A program made the translations under genes and the position numbers. From NCBI RefSeq assembly GCF_014648995.1, contig NZ_BMSE01000008.1, positions 247,384-311,383 on the forward strand: a DNA stretch of 64,000 nucleotides, read 5' to 3'. Source of the DNA: Streptomyces massasporeus. GTDB lineage: Bacteria > Actinomycetota > Actinomycetes > Streptomycetales > Streptomycetaceae. Shown piece after piece: positions 32,964-41,050 of this stretch. The notes beneath the pieces are model-generated. The model searched no databases and was not told the origin of the DNA. It was given only the letters and a program-made list of their open reading frames with translations. Position 1 is the stretch's first letter; the number at the start of each line of letters is the position of its first letter.

Positions 32964-34274
32964 TCAGTAGTTCACGTCGGCGTCCTGCAGGGTCTTCGTC
33001 GTGTCGACGAAGCCCTTGCGCGCCGACACCAGCCGTCCGTCCCGCACCACCTGAAGGGTCACGTTCGCGTTGACCAGGCGGGGGAAGCCCACCGCGGCGA
33101 GCTTGTCCTGGAACCGCCAGCGCAGCGTCGGCGTGAGCCCGCCCGTGCCGACCTCCAGGCCGTCGTCCAGGGCCTCCGCCACCGTGTCGGCGCTCACCTC
33201 GCCGTCCCCGAGCGACTCGACGATCTGCCGGAACACCGTGTAGGCGATCCACGTGGTCTGCACTCCGGCGTCCGCGGGGTCGATGCGGTTGTCGCCGAAG
33301 GCCTGCTCCCGGATCACCCGCTTCATGCCGTCCCAGCGCGGATCGCTCGCCACCGGGTACCAGCCGGTGATGTACGAGCCCTCGTAGGGTCCCGACGCGC
33401 CGCCGGTCGCGTCGATCACCGTCTGGTCGACGCTGCCCAGCACGGTGGCCGTCCGCACCTCGGGGTAGTCCTCGCGGGCCCGCCGGAAGGAGTCCATGAA
33501 GGTGCCGTTGCGATCCCCCAGCGCGGGCACCACACACCCGTCGTCGGCCGCGCCGCGGGTCGTCGTGCTCAGCGCCCGCTCGGCCTGGCCGTCGTACTCG
33601 GTGGCGTCCTCCGCCGCCCGCTGGTCGGTCGAGGCGCGGTGCCCGCCGGCCTTCAGCCCGGAGTCGAGCAGCGGGGGCAGCTGGTCGCCCGCGATGGTGT
33701 CGGGCCGGATCAGCGCGACGGGCCCGCAACCGGCGAGTGCGCTGCCGAGACCGGCGAGCAGCGCGGGCTGGCCGCCGTTGACGGGGTAGGACAGTGGGCT
33801 GGTGAACTCGGCGTTGGTGATGCCGTAGCCGCCTATGTAGGGGATGCCGGCCCCCTCCAGCGACGGGAAGAAGGAGTCCGCGTACTGGCTGTAGGATCCG
33901 ACGACCGCGACCGCGTTCTCCTTGGCGGCCCGCCGGGCGCACTTCGCGGCGTCCACGCTGTCGTTGTGGTCGTTGCAGGTCAGCACGTTGAGCTTGCGGC
34001 CGTTGATCCCGCCCGCGGCGTTGATCCAGCGGGCGTAGGCCTGGGCGAAGGCGGGCATGCCGGGCTTGTTCGTGGCCTTGGTGTCCTGCGGGGCCCAGGT
34101 CATCACGGTGATGGTGTCGTCCCCGGCATCCCCCGTGGTGCCGGGGACGACCCCGCAACCGGCGAGGAGGGACGCGCACGCGACCGCCGTGCCCGCGGAG
34201 AGGACGCCGTTTCTGGCGTGACGGGTGAGGAGGCCGGGGAGGAATGTGCTGCGGGTGCGTCGCCTGCCGGTCAT
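32964..34274 (-). CDS. solute-binding lipoprotein (periplasmic-binding-protein fold, branched-chain amino acid type)
   Basis: A 436-aa exported protein. The signal peptide (RRRTRSTFLPG, then a hydrophobic stretch) ends in a lipobox LLAGCG near residue 37-42, so Cys is lipidated after cleavage. The body matches the LivJ-like class: a WINAAGGINGRKLNVLTCND first lobe (about 85-104) and VAVVGSYSQYADSFFPSLEG (about 123-142). No permease or ATPase genes adjoin, so it may be an orphan receptor. The ATG at 34274 is preferred over an in-frame ATG 43 codons upstream because it gives a proper signal peptide. Confidence 0.82.
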   Translation of the reverse strand: MTGRRRTRSTFLPGLLTRHARNGVLSAGTAVACASLLAGCGVVPGTTGDAGDDTITVMTWAPQDTKATNKPGMPAFAQAYARWINAAGGINGRKLNVLTCNDHNDSVDAAKCARRAAKENAVAVVGSYSQYADSFFPSLEGAGIPYIGGYGITNAEFTSPLSYPVNGGQPALLAGLGSALAGCGPVALIRPDTIAGDQLPPLLDSGLKAGGHRASTDQRAAEDATEYDGQAERALSTTTRGAADDGCVVPALGDRNGTFMDSFRRAREDYPEVRTATVLGSVDQTVIDATGGASGPYEGSYITGWYPVASDPRWDGMKRVIREQAFGDNRIDPADAGVQTTWIAYTVFRQIVESLGDGEVSADTVAEALDDGLEVGTGGLTPTLRWRFQDKLAAVGFPRLVNANVTLQVVRDGRLVSARKGFVDTTKTLQDADVNY

Positions 34275-34391
34275 GGGTCCGCACGATTCCGTCACACGGC
34301 TAACCCGTGAGTGATCTCGGGTCAACACGTGGTGACGCACAGGTGAATTACGGGGGCTGATGTAACCGATGTGGAGGGGAACGTACGATCG

Positions 34392-34892
34392 ATGACCGTG
34401 CAAGCTTCGGAGAACTCTTCCCGTCGTGGCCGTCGCTCATCCACCATGGGCGGCATGCCTGTCAACGACATGCCGTGGTGGCGCTGGCGCAGCAACGTGC
34501 GCTCGGCGCTGCACATGCTCTCCGATCCCGGGTTCCAGCGGGACGTCTGGCTGGCCGGTGTGGACGGCTTCGGCGACGTGACCGACGCGGTGTACCGGCT
34601 GGTCGAGGACACCTGGCTGGACCACTGGTCCGCCGAGAAGTACGTCGGCACGATCTTCCGCGACGCGCAGGAGGCCGCCCTGGTCGACAGCGCGGTGCTG
34701 CGGGTGCTGCGGATCATGCACCAGGTCGGGCCGGACGCGCCGGTCGCCGCGTACCTCGAGCACGAGGCGTGGCCGGAGGCGGTCCAGGCGGCCCGGGACG
34801 CGCACGTGCAGCTCGCGACGAGTGACGGCGAGGAGCCGGACGCGGCGCCGCGCAGCCTGGAAGTGCTGCGGATCATGACCAGGTCCGCCTAG
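34392..34892 (+). CDS. conserved Streptomyces protein of unknown function
   Basis: A 166-aa helical, acidic protein with no catalytic motif. Conserved-looking parts are MPVNDMPWWRWRSNVRSALH near residue 21, VDGFGDVTDAVYRLVEDTWL and VGTIFRDAQEAALVDSAVLR. The ATG at 34392 follows GGAGGGGAAC; an ATG seven codons upstream lies before that site. It is divergent from the lipoprotein gene and 70 bp before purU. I do not recognise a function; codon use is normal for the window. Confidence 0.7.
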   Translation: MTVQASENSSRRGRRSSTMGGMPVNDMPWWRWRSNVRSALHMLSDPGFQRDVWLAGVDGFGDVTDAVYRLVEDTWLDHWSAEKYVGTIFRDAQEAALVDSAVLRVLRIMHQVGPDAPVAAYLEHEAWPEAVQAARDAHVQLATSDGEEPDAAPRSLEVLRIMTRSA

Positions 34893-34963
34893 CGGCTTCG
34901 CGGTGCGGTCCGCCCTGCGGGACGATTGCCGGGGGTGTCGTTCCTTGTGGGAACCTGTCCTGC

Positions 34964-35845
34964 ATGAACGAGCAGTCCTCCAGCGCCGCGGTCCCGGCCG
35001 ACCAGTACGTCCTCACCCTTTCCTGCCCGGACAGGAAAGGCATCGTGCACGCCGTGTCGAGCTATCTGTTCATGACCGGTTGCAACATCGAGGACAGCCA
35101 GCAGTTCGGCGACCACGACACGGGACTGTTCTTCATGCGGGTCCACTTCTCCGCGGACGCCCCGGTGACCGTGGAGAAGCTGCGCGCCAGCTTCGCGGCG
35201 ATCGGTGACTCGTTCCAGATGGACTGGCAGATCAACCGGGCCGACCAGAAGATGCGCATCCTGCTCATGGTCAGCAAGTTCGGGCACTGCCTGAACGACC
35301 TGCTGTTCCGGGCGCGGACCGGGGCGCTGCCGGTGGAGATCGCCGGAGTGGTGTCGAACCACACGGACTTCGCCGAGTTGGTGAAGTCGTACAACATCCC
35401 CTTCCACCACATTCCGGTGACGAAGGACACGAAGTCCGAGGCGGAGGGGCGGCTGCTCGACATCGTGCGCGAGGAGGGTGTCGAGCTGGTCGTGCTCGCG
35501 CGGTACATGCAGGTGCTGTCGGACGACCTCTGCAAGGCGCTGTCCGGGCGGATCATCAACATCCACCACTCGTTCCTGCCGAGCTTCAAGGGCGCGAAGC
35601 CGTATCACCAGGCTCATGCGCGGGGTGTGAAGCTGATCGGGGCCACCGCGCACTATGTGACGGCTGATCTCGACGAGGGGCCGATCATCGAGCAGGAGGT
35701 CGAGCGGGTCGGGCACGACGTGACGCCCGAGGGGCTTGTCGCGATCGGGCGTGATGTGGAGTGCCAGGCGCTGGCCCGGGGTGTGAAGTGGCATGCCGAG
35801 CGGAGGATTCTGCTCAACGGGCGGCGGACTGTGATTTTCGCCTAG
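34964..35845 (+). CDS. purU: formyltetrahydrofolate deformylase
   Basis: A 293-aa PurU: hydrolyses 10-formyl-tetrahydrofolate to formate and tetrahydrofolate, balancing one-carbon units for purine synthesis. N-terminal ACT domain (YVLTLSCPDRKGIVHAVSSY, about residue 12-31), then a formyl-transferase-like catalytic domain with MRILLMVSKFGHCLNDLLF (about 98-116), VSNHTDF, INIHHSFLPSFKGAKPYHQA (about 202-221, with the catalytic Asn/His) and GATAHYVTADLDEGPIIEQ (catalytic Asp). Length is standard. A dispersed repeat follows the stop. Confidence 0.95.
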   Translation: MNEQSSSAAVPADQYVLTLSCPDRKGIVHAVSSYLFMTGCNIEDSQQFGDHDTGLFFMRVHFSADAPVTVEKLRASFAAIGDSFQMDWQINRADQKMRILLMVSKFGHCLNDLLFRARTGALPVEIAGVVSNHTDFAELVKSYNIPFHHIPVTKDTKSEAEGRLLDIVREEGVELVVLARYMQVLSDDLCKALSGRIINIHHSFLPSFKGAKPYHQAHARGVKLIGATAHYVTADLDEGPIIEQEVERVGHDVTPEGLVAIGRDVECQALARGVKWHAERRILLNGRRTVIFA

Positions 35846-35872
35846 GAGCTCGGGGGTCCCGTTTCGTGGCGG

Positions 35873-35915
35873 GTGCGGGTTGTCCATGGCTTGTCGCGCA
35901 GTTCCCCGCGCCCCT
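35873..35915 (-). repeat. dispersed intergenic repeat, copy 3
   Basis: Reverse orientation relative to the 12673 copy: GTCGCGCAGTTCCCCGCGCC preceded by a GGGTTGTCCATGGCT arm. It lies after purU and before the 3' end of the anti-sigma gene. Confidence 0.75.
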
Positions 35916-35937
35916 CGGGAGTGCCCCTGAGGTCGGT

Positions 35938-37308
35938 CTACATCCTGCTCAGGGAAGCCGCCGCGAACAGGACGTCTCTGATCGCCTCTCTGTCTCCCAC
36001 CTGGCCTGCCGCCGCCTCCTGCGGAGGGACGTGGCCGGCGGCCAGGCGGCAGAACTCGACGCCGTCCAGGGCCACGTGGGCCACCTCGTGCTCGGCGGAG
36101 CCCTTCGCCGCGGGGGAGTCCAGCGGGATCAGCCACTCGCCGCCGCCCGAGCCCTCGATCTCCAGCCGGAGGCTGCGGCCCGGTTCGCCCGCCGCGACCA
36201 GATGCCGGTGAGGGGCGGGGGACGCGAGCCCGGCCCGGCGGCGATGGGCCAGGGCCGTCGGCAGCATCCGGGCCGCGAGGTCGATCATGCGGTGCAGATG
36301 GCGCGGCGAGGGCGGGTCGTAGGGGTAGTCGACCGCGACGGCGATGTCCTCCGCGTGCACCCAGCACTCGAAGGCGCGGTCGAGCATCGCGTCGTGCAGG
36401 GGCAGCTCGAAGTCGCCGTACGACACCGGCATCTTCCCGGCGCCGCCGCCCGTGAAGGACACCGTGCGCACGAGGTTGTGGCTCTGCTCGCGCCAGGGCG
36501 CGCGGACGAACCGGGTCGGCGGGAAGTGGGAGGCGCGCCAGAGGGCCTCGGTGCGGGCCGCCGGCGTCGGCTGCCGGGACGGGACGTCGCCCAGCGGGTC
36601 GTCCAGGCCGAGCGCCACCGCCACCAGGCCGTCGACGCTGAGCAGGTGCGCGATGACCCCGGCGACGGTGGTGCGGCGGCTCGTCGACTCGTCGGACCGG
36701 AACCAGCGCAGCCGTACCGGCGCGTGCCACTCGGCGTCGCCGAAGTCCTGCAGCAGGGCGTCCAGGCGCGCGGTCTCGGCGTCGTAGGCGGCGGCCCAGT
36801 CCGGAACCGGGATGCGCGGCGGGCGCCGCTCCAGGCAGGTGTTCAGGACGCGGGTGCGCAGCCCCGGGTCCAGGTCGAGGCTCTCGGGGCGTTGCAGCAG
36901 CCCGACCGCCTCGCGCAGCCGCCGGGCCTCGTCGGCGCAGGAGCCGCACGCGCCGAGGTGCTCCTCGACAGCCGTGGCTTCCTCGGCCGAGCACGCGGCC
37001 AGCGCCCAGGCGCCGAGCAGCGCCTTCAGCACGGGGTGCTCGAAGACGGGCGGGGCGGGCGGCGGTGCGGTGTCGCCGGGGTCCGCGGGCGCGGGCAGCG
37101 GCAGTCCGCTGTCCTCGACGGAGGCCCGGGGCATGGGTATCCGCGGCGGGCGCCCGCGTTCCGGGGCGTCACCGGGCGTGCCGGTACCGCGCCCACCCTC
37201 GCCACCTTCATCCCGAATGCCGCTTTCGTCCCGGGTGTTGCCCTTCCCCTTGTGGTCGTTCTCCCCCTCGTCGCCGTCGTACGCCTCGAACCGGTCCGGC
37301 CCGTTCAC
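35938..37308 (-). CDS. zinc-finger anti-sigma factor fused to a maleylpyruvate-isomerase-like domain
   Basis: A 456-aa protein. Residues about 1-85 are acidic/Pro-rich. A ZAS/zf-HC2 anti-sigma motif follows, with His117, Cys121 and Cys124 in VEEHLGACGSCADEARRL (Hx3Cx2C). From about 175 to the end is a maleylpyruvate-isomerase/DinB_2-type domain (TTVAGVIAHLLSVDGLVAVA and later ECWVHAEDIAVAVDYPYDPP). The gene start overlaps the ECF sigma stop by 4 bp, so the two are a sigma/anti-sigma pair. The fused domain belongs to a family that binds mycothiol, which suggests thiol or metabolite sensing; the anti-sigma part is cytoplasmic, with no membrane segment. Confidence 0.85.
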   Translation of the reverse strand: MNGPDRFEAYDGDEGENDHKGKGNTRDESGIRDEGGEGGRGTGTPGDAPERGRPPRIPMPRASVEDSGLPLPAPADPGDTAPPPAPPVFEHPVLKALLGAWALAACSAEEATAVEEHLGACGSCADEARRLREAVGLLQRPESLDLDPGLRTRVLNTCLERRPPRIPVPDWAAAYDAETARLDALLQDFGDAEWHAPVRLRWFRSDESTSRRTTVAGVIAHLLSVDGLVAVALGLDDPLGDVPSRQPTPAARTEALWRASHFPPTRFVRAPWREQSHNLVRTVSFTGGGAGKMPVSYGDFELPLHDAMLDRAFECWVHAEDIAVAVDYPYDPPSPRHLHRMIDLAARMLPTALAHRRRAGLASPAPHRHLVAAGEPGRSLRLEIEGSGGGEWLIPLDSPAAKGSAEHEVAHVALDGVEFCRLAAGHVPPQEAAAGQVGDREAIRDVLFAAASLSRM

Positions 37309-37886
37309 ACCGCACCCCCGTACCCGGGCGGTGTGCCCGGTGCCTCGGTGTCGTGGGCGGTGGAGAGCAGTTGCAGGCCCAGGCGCAGGCGGCGGCGGGC
37401 CTCGTCCTCGGTGATGCCGAGGTCGGCGGCGGTCTGGCGGTAGTCGCGGCGCTGGAAGTAGGCCCGCTCCAGGGCCGAGCGCAGCGGTACGGGCATGGAC
37501 TGCACGATGTAGTCGGCGCGGGCGGCGACCGAGGCGCGGCGCACCTTGTGCTCCAGTTCCTCGGTGGTGCCGGAGCCTTCGCGGGCGAGGGCGGCGGTCT
37601 CGGTGGCGCGCAGCCGCTGCACGGCGAGCCGGTGCGTCAGCGTGGCGACCCAGGTGCGCAGCGGGCCCTGCCTGGGGTCGTAGGAGTCGGGGTGTTCCCA
37701 GACGTGGATGAAGACCTCGCGGGTGATGCCGTCGGCGGCGCGCTCGTCGCCGAGGACGCGGTGGGCGAGGCCGTGCACGAGGGAGGCGAACCGGTCGTAG
37801 AGCTCACCGAGGGCGGCGGCCTCCCCGCGGGCGAGCCGCTGCTGCATCTTGCGGTCCCAGCGAGGCGGTACGTCCTTTTTCGCCAT
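37305..37886 (-). CDS. ECF-type RNA polymerase sigma factor
   Basis: A 193-aa ECF sigma. Region 2 is LGELYDRFASLVHGLAHRVL followed by TREVFIHVWEHPDSYDP (about residue 27-70); WVATLTHRLAVQRLRATE leads to region 4, DYRQTAADLGITEDEARRRL (about 147-166). It overlaps the downstream anti-sigma gene by 4 bp (ATGA), so they are co-expressed. Upstream at 38015-38042 there is a hairpin (GGCC/GGTGGT arms) in the leader. Regulon and stimulus unknown. Confidence 0.88.
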   Translation of the reverse strand: MAKKDVPPRWDRKMQQRLARGEAAALGELYDRFASLVHGLAHRVLGDERAADGITREVFIHVWEHPDSYDPRQGPLRTWVATLTHRLAVQRLRATETAALAREGSGTTEELEHKVRRASVAARADYIVQSMPVPLRSALERAYFQRRDYRQTAADLGITEDEARRRLRLGLQLLSTAHDTEAPGTPPGYGGAV

Positions 37887-38248
37887 GCGGCCCCCTCACC
37901 CCCTGCTCGTGTCCCGCGCCCGTGCTCTGTCCAGCCTGTGCCCGACGTCTCCTCGAATGTAGTCGGCACGTCCGGTGGCGCACGCCCCTTTGTGGCAATG
38001 TGCGCCCCCTGACCGGCCGTAGGTGGTAGAGGACCACCGGCCCTCGCACCGGTTGCCTTTGGGCTCGCGCCTACCCCATGGCCCTGGGATCAGGCCTGAC
38101 TGAAGAGGATCGAACAGGATCGAACTCGACGAAAACAAGCCTCTTCCGCGGGGGATCCGTTTTTCGGGTTGTGTTTCAGGGAACTGCCGCTGGGCAGCCG
38201 CGCTGCAAGGAAGCGTAGGGTCTGCTTCCGGTTTGGCGATCGAAGGGC
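37887..38248. other. promoter region between divergent sigma factor and STAS gene
   Basis: No gene is seen in about 360 bp. It holds an imperfect inverted repeat at 38015-38042 (GGCC-gta-GGTGGT with ACCACCGGCC) and a perfect 10-bp direct repeat, AGGATCGAAC, at 38106-38115 and 38116-38125, either of which could be a regulatory site. Base composition is slightly less GC-rich than its neighbours. Confidence 0.5.
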
Positions 38249-38629
38249 GTGGTGGTGACCTTCAAAGTGACCGGCGGCGAGCAGGGCGAGTGGGCCGTGC
38301 TCCAGGTGTCCGGCGAACTGGATCTGGTGACGTCACCGGTGCTGCGTCAGCGCGTGCACGACGTGGTGGCCGAGGGGCATCACTGTCTCGTCCTGGATCT
38401 GTCCGAGGTGTTCTTCTGCGACTCCAGCGGCGTCGGCGTGCTCATCGCGGCCCGCCGGCTGATCCGCTCCTGCCAGGGCCGGCTGCGCCTCGTGCTGCCC
38501 GCCCGCGGCGCCGCAGACGGCTCCCATGTCAACCGGGTCCTCGGCGCGCTGGGCGTGCGCAGGCTGTTCGACGTGTACGGCGACGTGGACGCGGCCCTCG
38601 GCGACGAGGGCGAACCCCTGTCCGCGTGA
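38249..38629 (+). CDS. STAS-domain anti-anti-sigma factor
   Basis: A 126-aa SpoIIAA/RsbV-like protein. Seen: VLQVSGELDLVTSPVLRQRV (about residue 17-36), LVLDLSEVFFCDSSGVGVLI (about 47-66, with the phosphorylatable serine at 59 or 60) and the C-terminal IARRLI-to-DVYGDVDAAL helices. Such proteins release a sigma factor by binding its HATPase anti-sigma kinase when dephosphorylated. No partner kinase lies adjacent; an RsbW-like ATPase is encoded at 44983. GTG start. Confidence 0.9.
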   Translation: MVVTFKVTGGEQGEWAVLQVSGELDLVTSPVLRQRVHDVVAEGHHCLVLDLSEVFFCDSSGVGVLIAARRLIRSCQGRLRLVLPARGAADGSHVNRVLGALGVRRLFDVYGDVDAALGDEGEPLSA

Positions 38630-38797
38630 CGGTCCGACGACGCACGGTAGACCGAGTGTTGTCGTTCCGACACGCCGTTGTCCCGGAATTCCCCCGGTCT
38701 TGGCACAAGTGACGCTTTCCCGCGCCCGAACGGCGCCCCCCGTCGTACGCTCCGACCGAAACGCACCCCACCCGACGTAAGGCGGCCTGAAGAAGAC

Positions 38798-39310
38798 ATG
38801 GTCAGCAGCGAGTACGAGCGCAGGATCGCCGCCCGGTTCGCCACCTTCGACCAGGACGGCAACGGCTACATCGACCGCGAGGACTTCTACGGCGCGGTCA
38901 AGGCGCTGCTCACGGAGTTCGCGGTGGCGGCCCGCTCCGACAAGGGACAGGCCCTGTACGGCGGCGCAGAGGCCTTCTGGCAGGGCATGGCCGGGATTGC
39001 GGACCGCGACGGCGACCAGCGCATCACGCGCGAGGAGTTCGTCAACGGCGCGGTCAAGCGCCTGCGTGACAACCCCGACCGGTTCGCCGAGATCGCCCGC
39101 CCCTTCCTGCACGCGGCCCTGGACGTCGCCGACACCGACGGTGACGGCGCCGCGACGACCGAGGAGGCCGGCCGCGTCCTGAAGTGCCTCGGCGTCCCCG
39201 AGGACCTCGCGGGCCCGGCCGCCGCCGCGCTCGACGAGGACGGCGACGGCAAGGTCGGCGAGTCCGAGGTCGTCCCGGCCTTCGCCCGCTACTTCACCGT
39301 GCCCGAGTAG
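38798..39310 (+). CDS. four-EF-hand calcium-binding protein
   Basis: A 170-aa calmodulin-like protein. Four canonical calcium loops are visible: DQDGNGYIDRED (residues 18-29), DRDGDQRITREE (about 69), DTDGDGAATTEE (about 113) and DEDGDGKVGESE (about 147). In each, positions 1, 3, 5 and 12 are acidic or otherwise suitable ligands, so all four may bind Ca2+. No signal peptide, so it is cytoplasmic. The ATG at 38798 follows GAAGAAG; an in-frame ATG at 38678 would add 40 non-conserved residues. Streptomyces encode several such proteins with roles in Ca2+ buffering. Confidence 0.9.
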   Translation: MVSSEYERRIAARFATFDQDGNGYIDREDFYGAVKALLTEFAVAARSDKGQALYGGAEAFWQGMAGIADRDGDQRITREEFVNGAVKRLRDNPDRFAEIARPFLHAALDVADTDGDGAATTEEAGRVLKCLGVPEDLAGPAAAALDEDGDGKVGESEVVPAFARYFTVPE

Positions 39311-39385
39311 GGCCACGCGTCCGCGCCCGCCGGATGCGGGATGCCGGCGCCCCTTCGCCGTGGGGGTTGTTCCGGGCGGGCGGCG

Positions 39386-39427
39386 GTGGGCTGTCGGTGG
39401 TTGTTCGCGCGGTTCCCCGCGCCCCTG
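39386..39427 (-). repeat. dispersed intergenic repeat, copy 4
   Basis: GTTCGCGCGGTTCCCCGCGC with a preceding GTGGGCTGTCGGTGGTT arm, same orientation as the 35873 copy. It lies between the EF-hand gene and the 3' end of the AMP-ligase gene. Confidence 0.7.
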
Positions 39428-39446
39428 GGGGCCGGCCCGCTGTGGG

Positions 39447-40949
39447 TCACGTACCCGCGTAGCGCTCGCGGAGCTTGTACTTCAGCACCTTCCGCAGGGT
39501 CTCGCCCCGCGGAAGGGCGTCCACCACCTCCAGCCGCTCCGGCAGCTTGTGCACCGACAGTCCCTCGGTGCGCAGGAAGGCGGTGACGTCCGCGAGCGCC
39601 AAGGCCTCGGCCCCCGGCGGCTGTTCCACCACCGCGCACACCAGCTCGCCGCGCGCCGCGTCCGGCAGGCCGATCACCGCCACGTCCCCGACCGCCGGAT
39701 GCCGGTGCAGCAGGTCCTCGATCTCCTGGGCCGAGATGTTCTCGCCCTTGCGGATGATCACGTCCTTCAACCGGCCGGTGAGGACCAGGTGCCCGGTCTC
39801 CGTGAGCCGCCCGAGGTCACCGGTACGCAGGAACCCGTCCTCGTCGAAGGCCTGCGCCGTCTGCCCCGGATCCAGGTACCCGCGGCACACCGCCTCCCCG
39901 CGCAGCCGCACCTCCCCGTCCACGATCCGGATCTCCATGCCCTGCGGCGGACGCCCCTCCGTCGTCGCCAGCAGCTCGGGGCCGTCGTCCGGATCCCCCA
40001 TGGTGATCATCGGCACCTCGGTCATGCCGTACCCGTGGGTGAGTTGCACACCCATCTCGCGCACGACGGCGTGGTACAGCTCCGGCGGCCTGGGCGCCCC
40101 GCCGCCCGCCAGCAGCCGCAGCGTCGGCACCACGGGCTGACCCGGCCGCTTGCGCTGCTCCGCCAGGAACATCGAGTAGAACGCCGTCGACCCGCCCGCC
40201 ATGGTCACCCCGTGCGCGCGGTACGCCGCCAGCGCCTCCGGCAGCGCGAACTGCTCGAACAACGCCGCCGGGAAGCCGTAGAGCAGCAGCATCACCGTGT
40301 AGTCGGGCCCGCCGATGTGGGCGTAGGGGAAGGCGATCGAGCCCACGTCCTGCGCCGAGGGGCGCAGCGCGTGCGCCAGGCAGGAGCCGCCCGCTAGGAG
40401 GGAACGGTCCGTGTGCAGCACGCCCTTGGGGTCGGAGGTCGTGCCGGACGTCCAGTAGATCCAGCGGACGGCGGTGCCGTCGGAGGGCGGGGGCGGCAGC
40501 ACGGACGGATCGCCCTCGGGCAGGTCGTCGTAGGCCTGGAAGACGCCCTTCGCGCCGAGCCGCCGGGCCATCTCCGTGTGGTCGAAGCCGCGCCAGGTGC
40601 CCGGCACCGCGAAGAACTCGGCCCTCGACTCGCGCAGCGCGAAGCCGACCTCGCGGTCCCGGTAGAAGGGGATCACCGGGGTCTGCACGGCGCCGAGCCG
40701 GGCCAGGGCGAAGGACAGCACGGCCGTCTCGATACGGGTGGGCAACTGCCAGGCGACCACCGTGCCGGGGCGTACGCCCATGCCGTACAGCCCGGCCGCG
40801 ACCCGCTCGGCACGGGCGCGCAGCGCCTCGAAGGTCAGCGTCCGGTCGTCCTGGAGGAAGAGCGGGCGGTCGGGCGTGAGGGCGGCACGGCGGGTGACCA
40901 GCTCCCACAGGGTGCGGGACGAACTCAGGGCGTGCGGAGTGTCGTTCAC
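39447..40949 (-). CDS. acyl-CoA synthetase (AMP-forming, class I adenylate-forming)
   Basis: A 500-aa synthetase. Seen: the P-loop region YWTSGTTSDPKGVLHTDRSL (about residue 170), HGYGMTEVPMITMGD (about 308), the GDLGRLTETGHLVLTGRLKD core and the C-terminal LPRGETLRKVLKYKL with the catalytic Lys. It activates a carboxylic acid as CoA thioester, probably the entry step of the island, since it shares an operator-bearing divergent promoter (CTGACG sites at 40982 and 41009) with the amidohydrolase/acyl-CoA dehydrogenase operon. Substrate unknown. Confidence 0.9.
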   Translation of the reverse strand: MNDTPHALSSSRTLWELVTRRAALTPDRPLFLQDDRTLTFEALRARAERVAAGLYGMGVRPGTVVAWQLPTRIETAVLSFALARLGAVQTPVIPFYRDREVGFALRESRAEFFAVPGTWRGFDHTEMARRLGAKGVFQAYDDLPEGDPSVLPPPPSDGTAVRWIYWTSGTTSDPKGVLHTDRSLLAGGSCLAHALRPSAQDVGSIAFPYAHIGGPDYTVMLLLYGFPAALFEQFALPEALAAYRAHGVTMAGGSTAFYSMFLAEQRKRPGQPVVPTLRLLAGGGAPRPPELYHAVVREMGVQLTHGYGMTEVPMITMGDPDDGPELLATTEGRPPQGMEIRIVDGEVRLRGEAVCRGYLDPGQTAQAFDEDGFLRTGDLGRLTETGHLVLTGRLKDVIIRKGENISAQEIEDLLHRHPAVGDVAVIGLPDAARGELVCAVVEQPPGAEALALADVTAFLRTEGLSVHKLPERLEVVDALPRGETLRKVLKYKLRERYAGT

Positions 40950-40981
40950 GGCTGCCCCCTGCTCCTCGGCGTGCTGCTTGG

Positions 40982-41026
40982 CTGACGGGTCGTCAGGTGG
41001 GATGCTATCTGACGCTGCATCAGATA
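40982..41026. promoter_or_regulatory. two regulon operators between AMP ligase and amidohydrolase
   Basis: Site 1 is a perfect CTGACG-ggt-CGTCAG (40982-40996). Site 2 is CTGACG-ctg-CATCAG (41009-41023), one mismatch, within a longer TATCTGA...TCAGATA palindrome (41006-41026). They lie between divergent genes, so one repressor could control both. The same element occurs at four other promoters of the island. Confidence 0.75.
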
Positions 41027-41050
41027 AGTACCGTCCGGCGGAGGGGACCC

